The position numbers were made by a program, and so were the translations under genes. This document shows positions 1 through 7,782 of a DNA stretch of 10,385 bases, in pieces. Where the stretch lies: NCBI GenBank assembly GCA_007121055.1, contig SKMM01000322.1:1-10385 (forward strand), read 5' to 3'. Within the stretch, counting starts at the first letter, position 1, and every line of letters begins with the position of its first letter. The DNA is from Paracoccaceae bacterium (lineage in GTDB: Bacteria > Pseudomonadota > Alphaproteobacteria > Rhodobacterales > Rhodobacteraceae). The notes under the pieces are model-generated. The model saw nothing but the letters and a program-made list of their open reading frames with translations, did not search any database and was not told the DNA's origin.

Positions 1-2
1 TG

Positions 3-968
3 CGCATGGCGCTGTCCTTCCACCCGCTCTTCATCGGCGGCGACCCCTACCACGTCACCTCCATGTACATCCTCGTCAGCCACCTGGAGAAGGAATTCGG
101 CGTCCACTATGCCGTGGGCGGGGTGCAGGCCATCGCCGACGCCATGGTGCGCGTGATCGAAGGCCAGGGCGGCACGATCCGCCTCGGGGAAGAGGCCGAC
201 GAGGTTCTGGTGAAACAGGGCCGCGTCGCCGGCCTGCGCACCCTGCGCGGCGAGGTCCTCACCGCCGATGTCGTCGTCTCCAACGCCGATGCCGGCCACA
301 CCTATTCCCGCCTGCTGCGCAACCACCCCAAGCGCCGCTGGACCGACGCCAAGCTGAAGCGCCGCACATGGTCCTCGGGCCTGTTCGTCTGGTATTTCGG
401 CACCAAGGGCACGAAGGGCATGTGGCCTGAGCTCGGCCACCATACCATCCTCAACGGGCCCCGCTACAAGGGGCTCCTGCGCGACATCTTCCTCAACGGG
501 AAACTGTCCGAGGACATGAGCCTCTACATTCACCGCCCCTCCATCACCGACCCCGGCGTGGCCCCGGAGGGCTGCGACACCTTCTACGTCCTCTCCGTCG
601 TCCCCCATCTCGGCTTCGACAATCCCGTGGACTGGCAGGCCGAGGGCGAACGCTACCGCGAGGCCATGGCCAAGGTGCTTGAGGAGCAGGTGATGCCGGG
701 CTTTGCCGAGCGCATGGGCCCCTCCATGGTCTTCACGCCGGAGGATTTCCGCGACCGCTACCTCTCGCCCCACGGCGCGGGCTTCTCCATCGAGCCGCGG
801 ATCCTGCAATCGGCGTGGTTCCGCCCCCACAACGTGTCCGAGGAACTGCCGGGGCTGTATCTGGTGGGCGCCGGCACACACCCCGGCGCGGGCCTGCCCG
901 GCGTCGTCTCCTCGGCCGAGGTGCTGGGCAAGCTGGTGCCGGAGGCCGTCCCGCAGGGGGCCGCATGA
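3..968 (+). CDS. crtI: Phytoene desaturase CrtI, C-terminal part (5' end cut by window edge)
   Basis: CrtI is an FAD-dependent, membrane-associated desaturase that converts phytoene to neurosporene or lycopene. The frame is open from the left edge and gives 321 residues against roughly 500 for the family, so about 180 N-terminal residues, including the FAD-binding Rossmann fold, lie outside the window. Visible hallmarks are the FHPLFIGG segment with the following Tyr/Ser-rich helix (residues 6-30), the VHYAVGG turn (34-40) and the C-terminal family signature YLVGAGTHPGAGLPGV (286-301). The ATG at position 6 is internal, because family homology continues to the edge. The stop overlaps the crtB start as ATGA (965-968), so the two are translationally coupled. 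The sequence does not show whether it performs three or four desaturation steps. CrtD, a relative, is a less likely identity because crtB follows directly. Confidence 0.93.
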   Translation, partial: RMALSFHPLFIGGDPYHVTSMYILVSHLEKEFGVHYAVGGVQAIADAMVRVIEGQGGTIRLGEEADEVLVKQGRVAGLRTLRGEVLTADVVVSNADAGHTYSRLLRNHPKRRWTDAKLKRRTWSSGLFVWYFGTKGTKGMWPELGHHTILNGPRYKGLLRDIFLNGKLSEDMSLYIHRPSITDPGVAPEGCDTFYVLSVVPHLGFDNPVDWQAEGERYREAMAKVLEEQVMPGFAERMGPSMVFTPEDFRDRYLSPHGAGFSIEPRILQSAWFRPHNVSEELPGLYLVGAGTHPGAGLPGVVSSAEVLGKLVPEAVPQGAA

Positions 969-2065
969 CCGCGGCGGCCACCAACCCGCCCGGCGCCCCC
1001 GCCCCGCGGCGCACGGCGCTGTCGACCGAGGACCTCGACCATTGCGAGGCCGCGATCCGCACCGGCTCGCGTTCCTTCTTCACCGCCTCCAAGCTGCTGC
1101 CGGCCCGGGTCCGCCGCCCCGCCTTGGCGCTGTACGCCTTCTGCCGGCTGTCCGACGACGCCGTGGACCTGACGCGCGAAAAACCCGCGGCCATCCTTGC
1201 CCTGCGCGACCGGCTCGACCTCGTCTACCGCGGCACGCCCCGCAACGCCCCCGCCGACCGCGCCTTCGCCGCGATGGTCGAGGAATTCGACATGCCCCGC
1301 GCCCTGCCCGAAGCCCTGCTCGAGGGCTTCGCCTGGGACGCGCAAGGCCGTCGCTACCGCTCGCTGCAGGACCTCCACGGCTACTCCGCCCGGGTGGCCG
1401 CCGCCGTGGGCGCGATGATGTGCGTCCTGATGCGCGTGCGCGACGCCGACGCGCTGGCGCGGGCCTGCGACCTCGGGCTTGCCATGCAGCTCACCAACAT
1501 CGCCCGCGACGTGGGCGAGGACGCCCGCGAGGGTCGGCTGTTCCTCCCCCTCGACTGGCTCGAAGGCGCGGGGATCGACCCGGAGGCCTTCCTCGCCGAC
1601 CCCCAGCCCACCCCCGAGCTGCGCCGCCTGACCCGCCGCCTGCTGGCCGAGGCCGACCGCCTCTATTTCCGCTCCGAGGCCGGCATCGCCGCCCTACCCC
1701 TTTCGGTCCGCCCCGGCATCGCCGCGGCGCGCCACATCTACGCCGCCATCGGCACCGAGATCGCCCGCGCCGGCCACGACAGCATCACCCGCCGCGCCTA
1801 TACCGGCCCTTGGGCCAAGCTCTGGGGCCTCGGCACCGCGGGCGTCCACTTCGCCGTCACCTGCACCCTGCCCCGCCCGGTGGAGCTTCACGCTGCCCCC
1901 GAACCTTCCGTGGCCTTCCTCGTGGACGCCGCCGCCCACGCCCCGCCCGCCCGCGAAAGCTGGGCGCAGGGCCGCTCGGCCGCCCTTCTTTCGGTCCTTG
2001 CAGACCTCGAGGCGCGCGACCGTGCACGCCGCGGCTTGATGGGCGGCCCTGCCCACCCTAACTAA
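965..2065 (+). CDS. crtB: 15-cis-phytoene synthase CrtB
   Basis: CrtB condenses two geranylgeranyl diphosphates head to head into 15-cis-phytoene, the first committed carotenoid step; it belongs to the squalene/phytoene synthase family. The protein has 366 residues. The two Mg-diphosphate-binding motifs are present: DDAVD at residues 64-68 within YAFCRLSDDAVD, and DVGED at 182-186 within LTNIARDVGED, followed by the GRLFLPLDWL segment (190-199). The start at 965 is chosen because it makes an ATGA overlap with crtI and is preceded by an AGGGGG ribosome site (955-960); the frame stays open further upstream, but that part lies inside crtI. The first 20 residues are Ala/Pro-rich and poorly conserved. 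Residues beyond about 305 form a C-terminal extension, which I recall as usual in Rhodobacter CrtB. It supplies the substrate for the CrtI encoded just upstream. Confidence 0.96.
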   Translation: MTAAATNPPGAPAPRRTALSTEDLDHCEAAIRTGSRSFFTASKLLPARVRRPALALYAFCRLSDDAVDLTREKPAAILALRDRLDLVYRGTPRNAPADRAFAAMVEEFDMPRALPEALLEGFAWDAQGRRYRSLQDLHGYSARVAAAVGAMMCVLMRVRDADALARACDLGLAMQLTNIARDVGEDAREGRLFLPLDWLEGAGIDPEAFLADPQPTPELRRLTRRLLAEADRLYFRSEAGIAALPLSVRPGIAAARHIYAAIGTEIARAGHDSITRRAYTGPWAKLWGLGTAGVHFAVTCTLPRPVELHAAPEPSVAFLVDAAAHAPPARESWAQGRSAALLSVLADLEARDRARRGLMGGPAHPN

Positions 2066-2070
2066 CCTCA

Positions 2071-2541
2071 ATGGACTGGTTGCTCTTCGCCATCTTCCTG
2101 TTCGCCTGCTCCGCGGCCGCCACCACCGGCGCGCTGTTCGAGCCGGGCGCATGGTATCGCAGCCTGGCCAAGCCGCGCTGGACCCCGCCCAACTGGCTGT
2201 TCCCCGTGGCGTGGACGACGCTCTACATCTTCATGTCTCTCGCGGCGATGCGCGTGGCGCTGGCCGGCGACAGCGGGCTCGCGCTCGCGCTCTGGTCGGC
2301 GCAGATCGCCTTCAACACGCTCTGGACCCCGGTGTTCTTCGGGCTCAAGCGCATGGGCGCCGCGTTGGGGGTGATGGTGGGGCTGTGGTCGTCCGTGGCC
2401 GCCACGATGGTCGCCTTCTGGCAGATCGACCTGATCGCAGGCCTCCTGTTCGTGCCCTACCTCGCCTGGGTCACCGTGGCCGGCGCGCTGAACTTCAGTG
2501 TCTGGCGCCTCAACCGGGGCGGCGAAGCCACCGCGGCCTGA
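2071..2541 (+). CDS. tspO: TspO/MBR family tryptophan-rich sensory protein (CrtK)
   Basis: TspO is a small five-helix membrane protein, homologous to the mitochondrial translocator protein. In Rhodobacter it sits in the outer membrane, binds porphyrins and represses pigment genes when oxygen is present. This 156-residue protein matches it closely: five hydrophobic segments (about 3-22, 43-63, 70-92, 97-117, 121-146), the aromatic loop WY..L.KP.WTPP (28-40), FPVAW (44-48), and AFNTLWTPVFFGLKR (80-94). Ala137 appears to align with R. sphaeroides Ala139, the position of the human A147T variant; this alignment is from memory. The ATG lies 5 bp after the crtB stop and has no recognisable Shine-Dalgarno sequence, so translation probably depends on ribosomes finishing crtB. 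The crtI-crtB-tspO order is the known Rhodobacter one. It is the last gene before a convergent junction. Confidence 0.95.
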   Translation: MDWLLFAIFLFACSAAATTGALFEPGAWYRSLAKPRWTPPNWLFPVAWTTLYIFMSLAAMRVALAGDSGLALALWSAQIAFNTLWTPVFFGLKRMGAALGVMVGLWSSVAATMVAFWQIDLIAGLLFVPYLAWVTVAGALNFSVWRLNRGGEATAA

Positions 2542-2574
2542 CGCCAACCGACGCTGGCCTACCAGACACCGGCA

Positions 2575-2589
2575 GGCGCCGACGGCGCC
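2575..2589. terminator. Small GC-rich palindrome in the convergent tspO / hydrolase junction
   Basis: The 51-bp gap between the tspO stop and the stop of the opposing hydrolase gene contains GGCGCC-GAC-GGCGCC, a perfect 6-bp stem with a 3-base loop. It could fold in transcripts from either side and so act as a shared terminator. Neither side has a run of T residues, so a classical intrinsic terminator is not shown; Rho-dependent ending is equally possible. The call rests on position plus symmetry only. Confidence 0.35.
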
Positions 2590-2592
2590 CTC

Positions 2593-4377
2593 TCAACGCC
2601 CGACCGCGTAGGCCTGCATCAGCCGCGGGGTAGCTGCCGCCCGCAACAGCCCGTCGGCGTCCCTCTGGCTGGCGGTCAGCCGCCCGATTGTCCAGGGCTC
2701 GGCCTCCGTCAACACATGACCACGGGCCCTCAGGTTGTCCAGCACGTCTGCCCCGAAGCTGCCCTCGATCAGCATCCCTCCCGGCTGCCGCGCGCGGGGG
2801 TAGAAGGAGGCGGGGAAATGCGTCGAGTGGAACAGTGGCATGTCCAGAACCTCCTGAAGGTTCCGCTCTGAGTGGACATGGCGCAGGAAGAAGATCAGCT
2901 GCCACTGGTCCTGCTGGTCGCCGCCCGGTGTGCCGAAAGCCATCGCCTGGCCCTCGGGCCCGAAGGCCATGGACGGCGACAGAGTGCTGCGCGGCCGCCG
3001 GCCGGGGCTGAGCGAGGTCGGCAGACCTTCCTCCAGCCAGAACATCTGGGCCCGGGAGTTCAGCGCGAACCCCAGCCCCGGAATGACCGGCGAGGATTGC
3101 AGCCAGCCGCCCGAGGGCGTGCAGGACACCATGTTTCCCTCCGCGTCGATCACGTCGATATGCACCGTGTCGCCGCGTTTTTCCGACAGATGTGCCATGG
3201 TTGGCTCATAGACCGGCCCGTCGGTGGGGCTGAGGCGCTCCAGCAGCGCCAGCGTCCGCGCCCGCTGCTCGGCAAACCCCTCCACCTCGCCAGGCCGCAA
3301 CTCCAGGCTCGCCCGGTCGCCAATCAGCCCCCGCCGCCCAGCCGCATAGGCGTCGGACAACAGCACCTCCAGCGGGACCTCGGCGTGATCAGGGTCGCCG
3401 TAATAGACCTCCCGGTCGGCAAAGGCGAGCTTCTTGGCCTCGGTCACCAGATGCACGAACTCCGCCCCAGCCGGATCGAGCCCGCCAACATCCGTCCCCT
3501 CCAGCAGGGCCAACGCCTGCAGCATCACGGGGCCCTGCGTCCACGGCCCGCATTTCGCCACCTGCCAGCCATCATAGCCCCGCATCAACGGCGCCTCGAC
3601 GCCCGCGGCATAGCCCGCCAGATCGTCGGCCGTCAGCACCGCCCGGTGCCGCGACCCGGAGGCGTCCATCACTTCGGCGTCCCGCAGCCAGTCCCCCATC
3701 TCCTCGGCCACGAAGCCGCGGTAGAAGGCGTCGCGCGCGGCCTCGATCTGCGCCTCGCGGCCGGATTTCGTTTCCGCCTCGGCGAGGATCCGGCCCCAGG
3801 TGCGCGCCAGCACCGGGTTGGTGAAATTCGCCCAGGGCGCAGGCGCCGCTCCACCAGGCATCCAGGTCTCCGCCGAACTCGGCCACTCAGCGGCAAAGAA
3901 CTCCGCCAGCCCCGCAATGGTGGCCGAGACCCGCGGCAACACGGGATGCCCTTTCCCGGCATATTCCATCGCCGGCGCCAGCACGTCGCGCAGGGGCAGG
4001 CGGCCATAATCGCGCAGCATCAGCATCCAGCCGTCCCAGGCGCCGGGGATCACGGTGGCGAGCAACCCGTCGCCGGGGATCACCTCCAACCCCTCCGCGC
4101 GGTAGCGCTCGATGGTGGCGCCCGCGGGAGTGGGTCCCTGGGCGCAGATCACCTCCGGCCGGTCAGCGCCAGCGCGATACACCAGCGCCGGCAGGTCACC
4201 GCCCGGCCCGTTCAGATGCGGCTCCAGCACCTGCAGCGCCAGCCCGGAGGCGACGGCGGCGTCGAAGGCGTTCCCCCCCCGCTCCAGCATCGCCATGCCC
4301 ACGGACGAGGCGATCCAATGCGTGGTGGTGACGACGCCGAAACGGCCCTTGATCTCGGGGCGGGTGGTGAACTGCAT
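2593..4377 (-). CDS. Gamma-glutamyltransferase-like Ntn hydrolase, cytoplasmic, with altered donor site
   Basis: This 594-residue protein covers the full gamma-glutamyltranspeptidase fold, whose members self-cleave into two subunits and then use the new N-terminal Thr to attack an amide bond. The nucleophile is Thr404 in RGDTVHIDVIDAEGN (401-415). Ser464-Thr465 and the oxyanion loop GTPGG (482-486) are also kept. Compared with E. coli Ggt (recalled), Arg114-Glu115 are replaced by Gln80-Gly81, Asn411 by Gly424, and the Q-M-D-D stretch containing Asp433 by R-A-Q-M (442-445). The segment corresponding to the lid loop is about ten residues shorter. There is no signal peptide, unlike secreted Ggt, so it probably works in the cytoplasm, as in the YwrD-type branch. 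It is the last gene of the transporter operon, 12 bp after the permease gene, with GGAG 6 bases before the ATG. Its substrate is unknown; a classical glutathione hydrolase is possible but not favoured. Confidence 0.88.
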   Translation of the reverse strand: MQFTTRPEIKGRFGVVTTTHWIASSVGMAMLERGGNAFDAAVASGLALQVLEPHLNGPGGDLPALVYRAGADRPEVICAQGPTPAGATIERYRAEGLEVIPGDGLLATVIPGAWDGWMLMLRDYGRLPLRDVLAPAMEYAGKGHPVLPRVSATIAGLAEFFAAEWPSSAETWMPGGAAPAPWANFTNPVLARTWGRILAEAETKSGREAQIEAARDAFYRGFVAEEMGDWLRDAEVMDASGSRHRAVLTADDLAGYAAGVEAPLMRGYDGWQVAKCGPWTQGPVMLQALALLEGTDVGGLDPAGAEFVHLVTEAKKLAFADREVYYGDPDHAEVPLEVLLSDAYAAGRRGLIGDRASLELRPGEVEGFAEQRARTLALLERLSPTDGPVYEPTMAHLSEKRGDTVHIDVIDAEGNMVSCTPSGGWLQSSPVIPGLGFALNSRAQMFWLEEGLPTSLSPGRRPRSTLSPSMAFGPEGQAMAFGTPGGDQQDQWQLIFFLRHVHSERNLQEVLDMPLFHSTHFPASFYPRARQPGGMLIEGSFGADVLDNLRARGHVLTEAEPWTIGRLTASQRDADGLLRAAATPRLMQAYAVGR

Positions 4378-4383
4378 CTGTAA

Positions 4384-4387
4384 CTCC
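4384..4387 (-). promoter_or_regulatory. Ribosome binding site of the hydrolase gene
   Basis: GGAG on the minus strand lies 6 bases before the ATG at 4377, within the 12-bp gap after the permease stop. It supports this start and indicates independent initiation on the shared transcript. Confidence 0.75.
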
Positions 4388-4389
4388 GG

Positions 4390-5249
<860 letters not shown>

Positions 5250-5253
<4 letters not shown>

Positions 5254-6197
5254 TGGGCGGCCCTCATGCGCGGGTTGAGCAGCGCATAGGCCACATCGGC
5301 GAGCAGGTTCATGGCGATGAAGGCCACGGCGGTGACCAGCACCACCCCCTGCACCACCGCGTAATCGCGGTTGAACACCGCATCCACGATCAGCCGCCCG
5401 AAGCCGGGGATGGAGAAGATCTGCTCGGTCAGCACCGCGCCGGCCAGCAACTCGCCGAACAGCAGCGCCGAGAGTGTCACGATGGGCAACACCCCGTTGC
5501 GGAACGCGTGCTTCATCACCACCACGCGCTCCCGCAGCCCCTTGGCGCGCGCGGTGCGCACGTAATCCGACTGCAGAACACCCAGCATCGCGGACCGCGT
5601 GTGCCTCATCAGGGTCGCCGCGAGCGCCGTGCCGAGCACGAAGGCCGGCATGAGCAGCGTCTGGATCGACCGTAGCGGATCGGACCAGAACGCCACGTAC
5701 CCGGACGCCGGCAACCAGCCGAGATTCACAGACACCAGCAGGATCAGCAGGATCCCCAGCCAGAAATTCGGGATCGACAGCCCCGACAGCGCCACGAAAT
5801 TGGCGACGTAATCGAGCCAGGTGCCCTTCTTGACCGCCGACAGGATGCCCATCGGAATCCCGATCGCCACGGCGAAGCTCATCGCCATGACCGCCAGCTG
5901 GAAGGTCACCGGAATGCGCTCCAAGATCAGCTCCAGCACCGGTTGCCGCGTGCGCAGGCTCATCCCCAGATCGCCCTGCAAGACATTCCCCAACCAATGG
6001 AAATACTGCACGATGATGGGATCGTTCAGGCGGTACTGCTCGCGCAGGAAGGCGATGACCTCGGGGTCACGCTCCTCGCCGGCCATCACCAGCACCGGAT
6101 CGCCCGGCAACAGCTTCTGCAGCGTGAACACGAAGACCGACACCAGCAGCAGCGTCGGAATCGCGATCAGGATGCGGCGCAGGACGAAGGAGAGCAT
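5250..6197 (-). CDS. Dpp/Opp-type ABC transporter permease (DppB-like)
   Basis: This is the first permease of the importer, 315 residues. The DppB pattern is clear: the N-terminal segment MLSFVLRRILIAIPTL opening helix 1, the LLPGDP motif (29-34), a periplasmic domain with LREQYRLNDPI and LGNVLQGDLGMSL, five further helices, and the EAA loop at 211-238 (DYVRTARAKGL...RNGVLP). The family motif IFSIPGFGRL (260-269) precedes the last helix. I place the start at 6197, where AGAGGT sits 7 bases upstream. An in-frame ATG at 6242 would add 15 residues without homology, and it falls inside the left arm of the intercistronic hairpin. The gene overlaps the DppC-like gene by 4 bp, so the two permeases are probably made in equal amounts. 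Confidence 0.93.
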
Positions 6198-6204
6198 TGC
6201 ACGG

Positions 6205-6210
6205 ACCTCT
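6205..6210 (-). promoter_or_regulatory. Ribosome binding site deciding the DppB-like start
   Basis: AGAGGT on the minus strand ends 7 bases before the ATG at 6197. It favours this start over the upstream in-frame ATG at 6242, which lies in the hairpin. Confidence 0.75.
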
Positions 6211-6226
6211 GGCGGGGAACGGGGGA

Positions 6227-6255
6227 GGCGGGCGCCTGACACACAGGCGCCCGCC
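6227..6255 (-). promoter_or_regulatory. Perfect 12-bp intercistronic hairpin between binding-protein and permease genes
   Basis: The plus-strand arms GGCGGGCGCCTG (6227-6238) and CAGGCGCCCGCC (6244-6255) are exact inverted repeats around a 5-base ACACA loop. The stem begins 9 bases after the binding-protein stop and ends 29 bases before the DppB-like ATG. No T tract follows on the minus strand, so full termination is unlikely. In transport operons such hairpins are known to protect the upstream mRNA from 3' exonucleases or end part of the transcripts, giving more binding protein than permease. That role is inferred here from position and symmetry. Confidence 0.75.
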
Positions 6256-6264
6256 GGTGACAGG

Positions 6265-7782
6265 TCAGTCCCGCCGGACGCCAGCCAGGCGGATCATCCC
6301 GTCAGGGTACGGCACGAAGCCCGACACGCTGTCGCGCAGCGCCCACAGCCAGGTGGGGTGGTACAGGTAGATGATCGGCAGCTCGGCCATCAGGATCTCC
6401 TGCGCCTCGGCATAGAGCGCCCGGCGCGCGTCCATGTCCGACGCCGTGCGGGCCTCGTTCAGCAACCGGTCCACCTCTTCGTTGCAGAACCCGCTGTCAT
6501 TCAGCCCACCGTCGCAGGTGACGAAGGCATGCAGGTTGCCGTCCGGATCGGTCCGGCCCGACCAGCCCACCTGGCTGGCCTGGAAATCGCCCGCCGTCTG
6601 CGCCGCCAGCAGCGAGGCGAACTCGGTCGCCCGCAGGCTCACGTCGAAGCCCGCCTCGGCGACCATGGACTGGATCACCTGCATCAGCTGCGTCTGCACC
6701 GGGTTGTTGGCCATCTGCACCTCGACCTCCAGCCGGTCGATGCCGAGCTCGTCGAGGATCGCGCGCGCGGCCTCCACATCCCGGCCCTCCACCGGGAAAT
6801 TCTCGTCATACCAGGGCGAGGTGGACGGCACATGCTGGTTGCCCGGCAGGAACGCGCCCTCGAACACCACCTGGTTGATGACCTCCCGGTCGATGGCCAG
6901 CGAGAACGCCCGGCGCACCTGCGGATCCTGCCCGAACGGCGTCTCCGAGCGTTCGCCATTGGCCACGTTCACCGTGATCCCCTGATAGCCGAGGCCCACC
7001 GCGCTCTCGAACAGAAGGCTGGCGTCGCCCTGCACCTGCGGCACGTCGGACGCCGCCAGCCGCTCCAGCATGTGGATGTCGCCCGAGCGCAGATTGGCCA
7101 GCCGCACCGAGGTGTCGGGCATCGGAATGAACACCAGCCGCTCCAGGTGATAGCTGTCCGCATCCCAGTGATCGGCGAACTTCTCCAGCACGATCCGGTC
7201 CTGCTGGACCCGCTCCACGAACGAGAACGGCCCCGAACAGACCGGGTTCGTCGCCAGATCCAGCCCGAGCTCCTCGGCCGCGGCGGGCGACAGCATCATG
7301 CCCGCGCGGTCCGACAGCTGCGCCAGCAGCGTGGCGTCGGGCGCGCCCAGCGTGAAGACGACCTCGAACTCGTCCGTGGCCGCGACGCTCTCCACCGAGG
7401 CGAGTTCGGACCGCCGCCGGCTCTCGTCCAGGGTCTGCGAGCGGTCGATGTTGAACACCACCGCATCGGCGTTGAAGGGCGTGCCGTCGTGGAACACCAC
7501 GTCCTCGCGCAGCCGCATGGTCAGCTCCAGACCGTCATCGGACCAGGACCACTCGGTCGCCAGCTCGGGGATGAACTCCAGATCGGGCGTGATGTTGATC
7601 AGCTTGTCGCACAGCGACTCGAACACGATTCGGCCCACGAAGGTCCGCGCCTGGTCGGTGTCCAGCGCGTCGGGGTCCTCCTGCAGGCCGATGCGCAGCT
7701 CGGTCGCCAGCGCCGGGCCCGCCATCGCGGCGGAGGCCAGCAGCGAGGCGTAAAGGGTGCGTCTGATGGTTGGCCAGGTCAT
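6265..7782 (-). CDS. Periplasmic substrate-binding protein of the Dpp/Opp family (SBP_bac_5)
   Basis: This 505-residue protein captures the ligand in the periplasm and delivers it to the permeases. A Sec signal peptide is clear: MTWPTIRR, a hydrophobic stretch, and a likely cut after ALA at residue 26. The mature part shows the family signature ELATEWSWSDDG (73-84), then MRLREDVVFHDGTPF.ADAVVF (89-110), VRRAFSLAIDREVI (289-302) and the ligand-pocket stretch GWSGRTDPDGN (406-416). Cys423 and Cys433 occupy the place of the conserved C-terminal disulfide of DppA; Cys58 and Cys182 could form a second one. There is no lipobox, so it should be soluble. The start at 7782 has GGGAG 8 bases upstream and overlaps the ATPase stop as ATGA; longer in-frame starts would lose the signal peptide position. 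The ligand could be a peptide, glutathione-like compound or other amide. Confidence 0.93.
   Translation of the reverse strand: MTWPTIRRTLYASLLASAAMAGPALATELRIGLQEDPDALDTDQARTFVGRIVFESLCDKLINITPDLEFIPELATEWSWSDDGLELTMRLREDVVFHDGTPFNADAVVFNIDRSQTLDESRRRSELASVESVAATDEFEVVFTLGAPDATLLAQLSDRAGMMLSPAAAEELGLDLATNPVCSGPFSFVERVQQDRIVLEKFADHWDADSYHLERLVFIPMPDTSVRLANLRSGDIHMLERLAASDVPQVQGDASLLFESAVGLGYQGITVNVANGERSETPFGQDPQVRRAFSLAIDREVINQVVFEGAFLPGNQHVPSTSPWYDENFPVEGRDVEAARAILDELGIDRLEVEVQMANNPVQTQLMQVIQSMVAEAGFDVSLRATEFASLLAAQTAGDFQASQVGWSGRTDPDGNLHAFVTCDGGLNDSGFCNEEVDRLLNEARTASDMDARRALYAEAQEILMAELPIIYLYHPTWLWALRDSVSGFVPYPDGMIRLAGVRRD

Noticed and set aside
6..8. ATG near the left edge as the start of the desaturase
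   Set aside because: Family homology is already under way at the edge and the protein would lack its FAD-binding half; it is an internal Met.
703..2061. Overlapping + strand frame across the crtI/crtB junction
   Set aside because: Arg/Pro-rich translation without motifs, in a different frame from two well-supported genes.
2542..2592. Promoter or pigment-regulator (TGT-N12-ACA) site in the convergent gap
   Set aside because: No such pair was seen, and no gene starts from this gap.
2872..4383. Long open frame on the + strand opposite the hydrolase gene
   Set aside because: It is rich in Arg, Gln, His and Pro with no recognisable domain, and mirrors the high-GC codon pattern of the real gene on the other strand.
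6198..6242. Longer N-terminus for the DppB-like permease starting at 6242
   Set aside because: The added 15 residues do not look like the family N-terminus, the ATG lies in the hairpin, and a good ribosome site precedes the ATG at 6197.
6446..7239. Unusual cysteines in the binding protein as a sign of metal binding or lipid attachment
   Set aside because: The Cys423/Cys433 pair matches the family disulfide position, Cys58 and Cys182 may pair, and there is no lipobox at the signal peptide.
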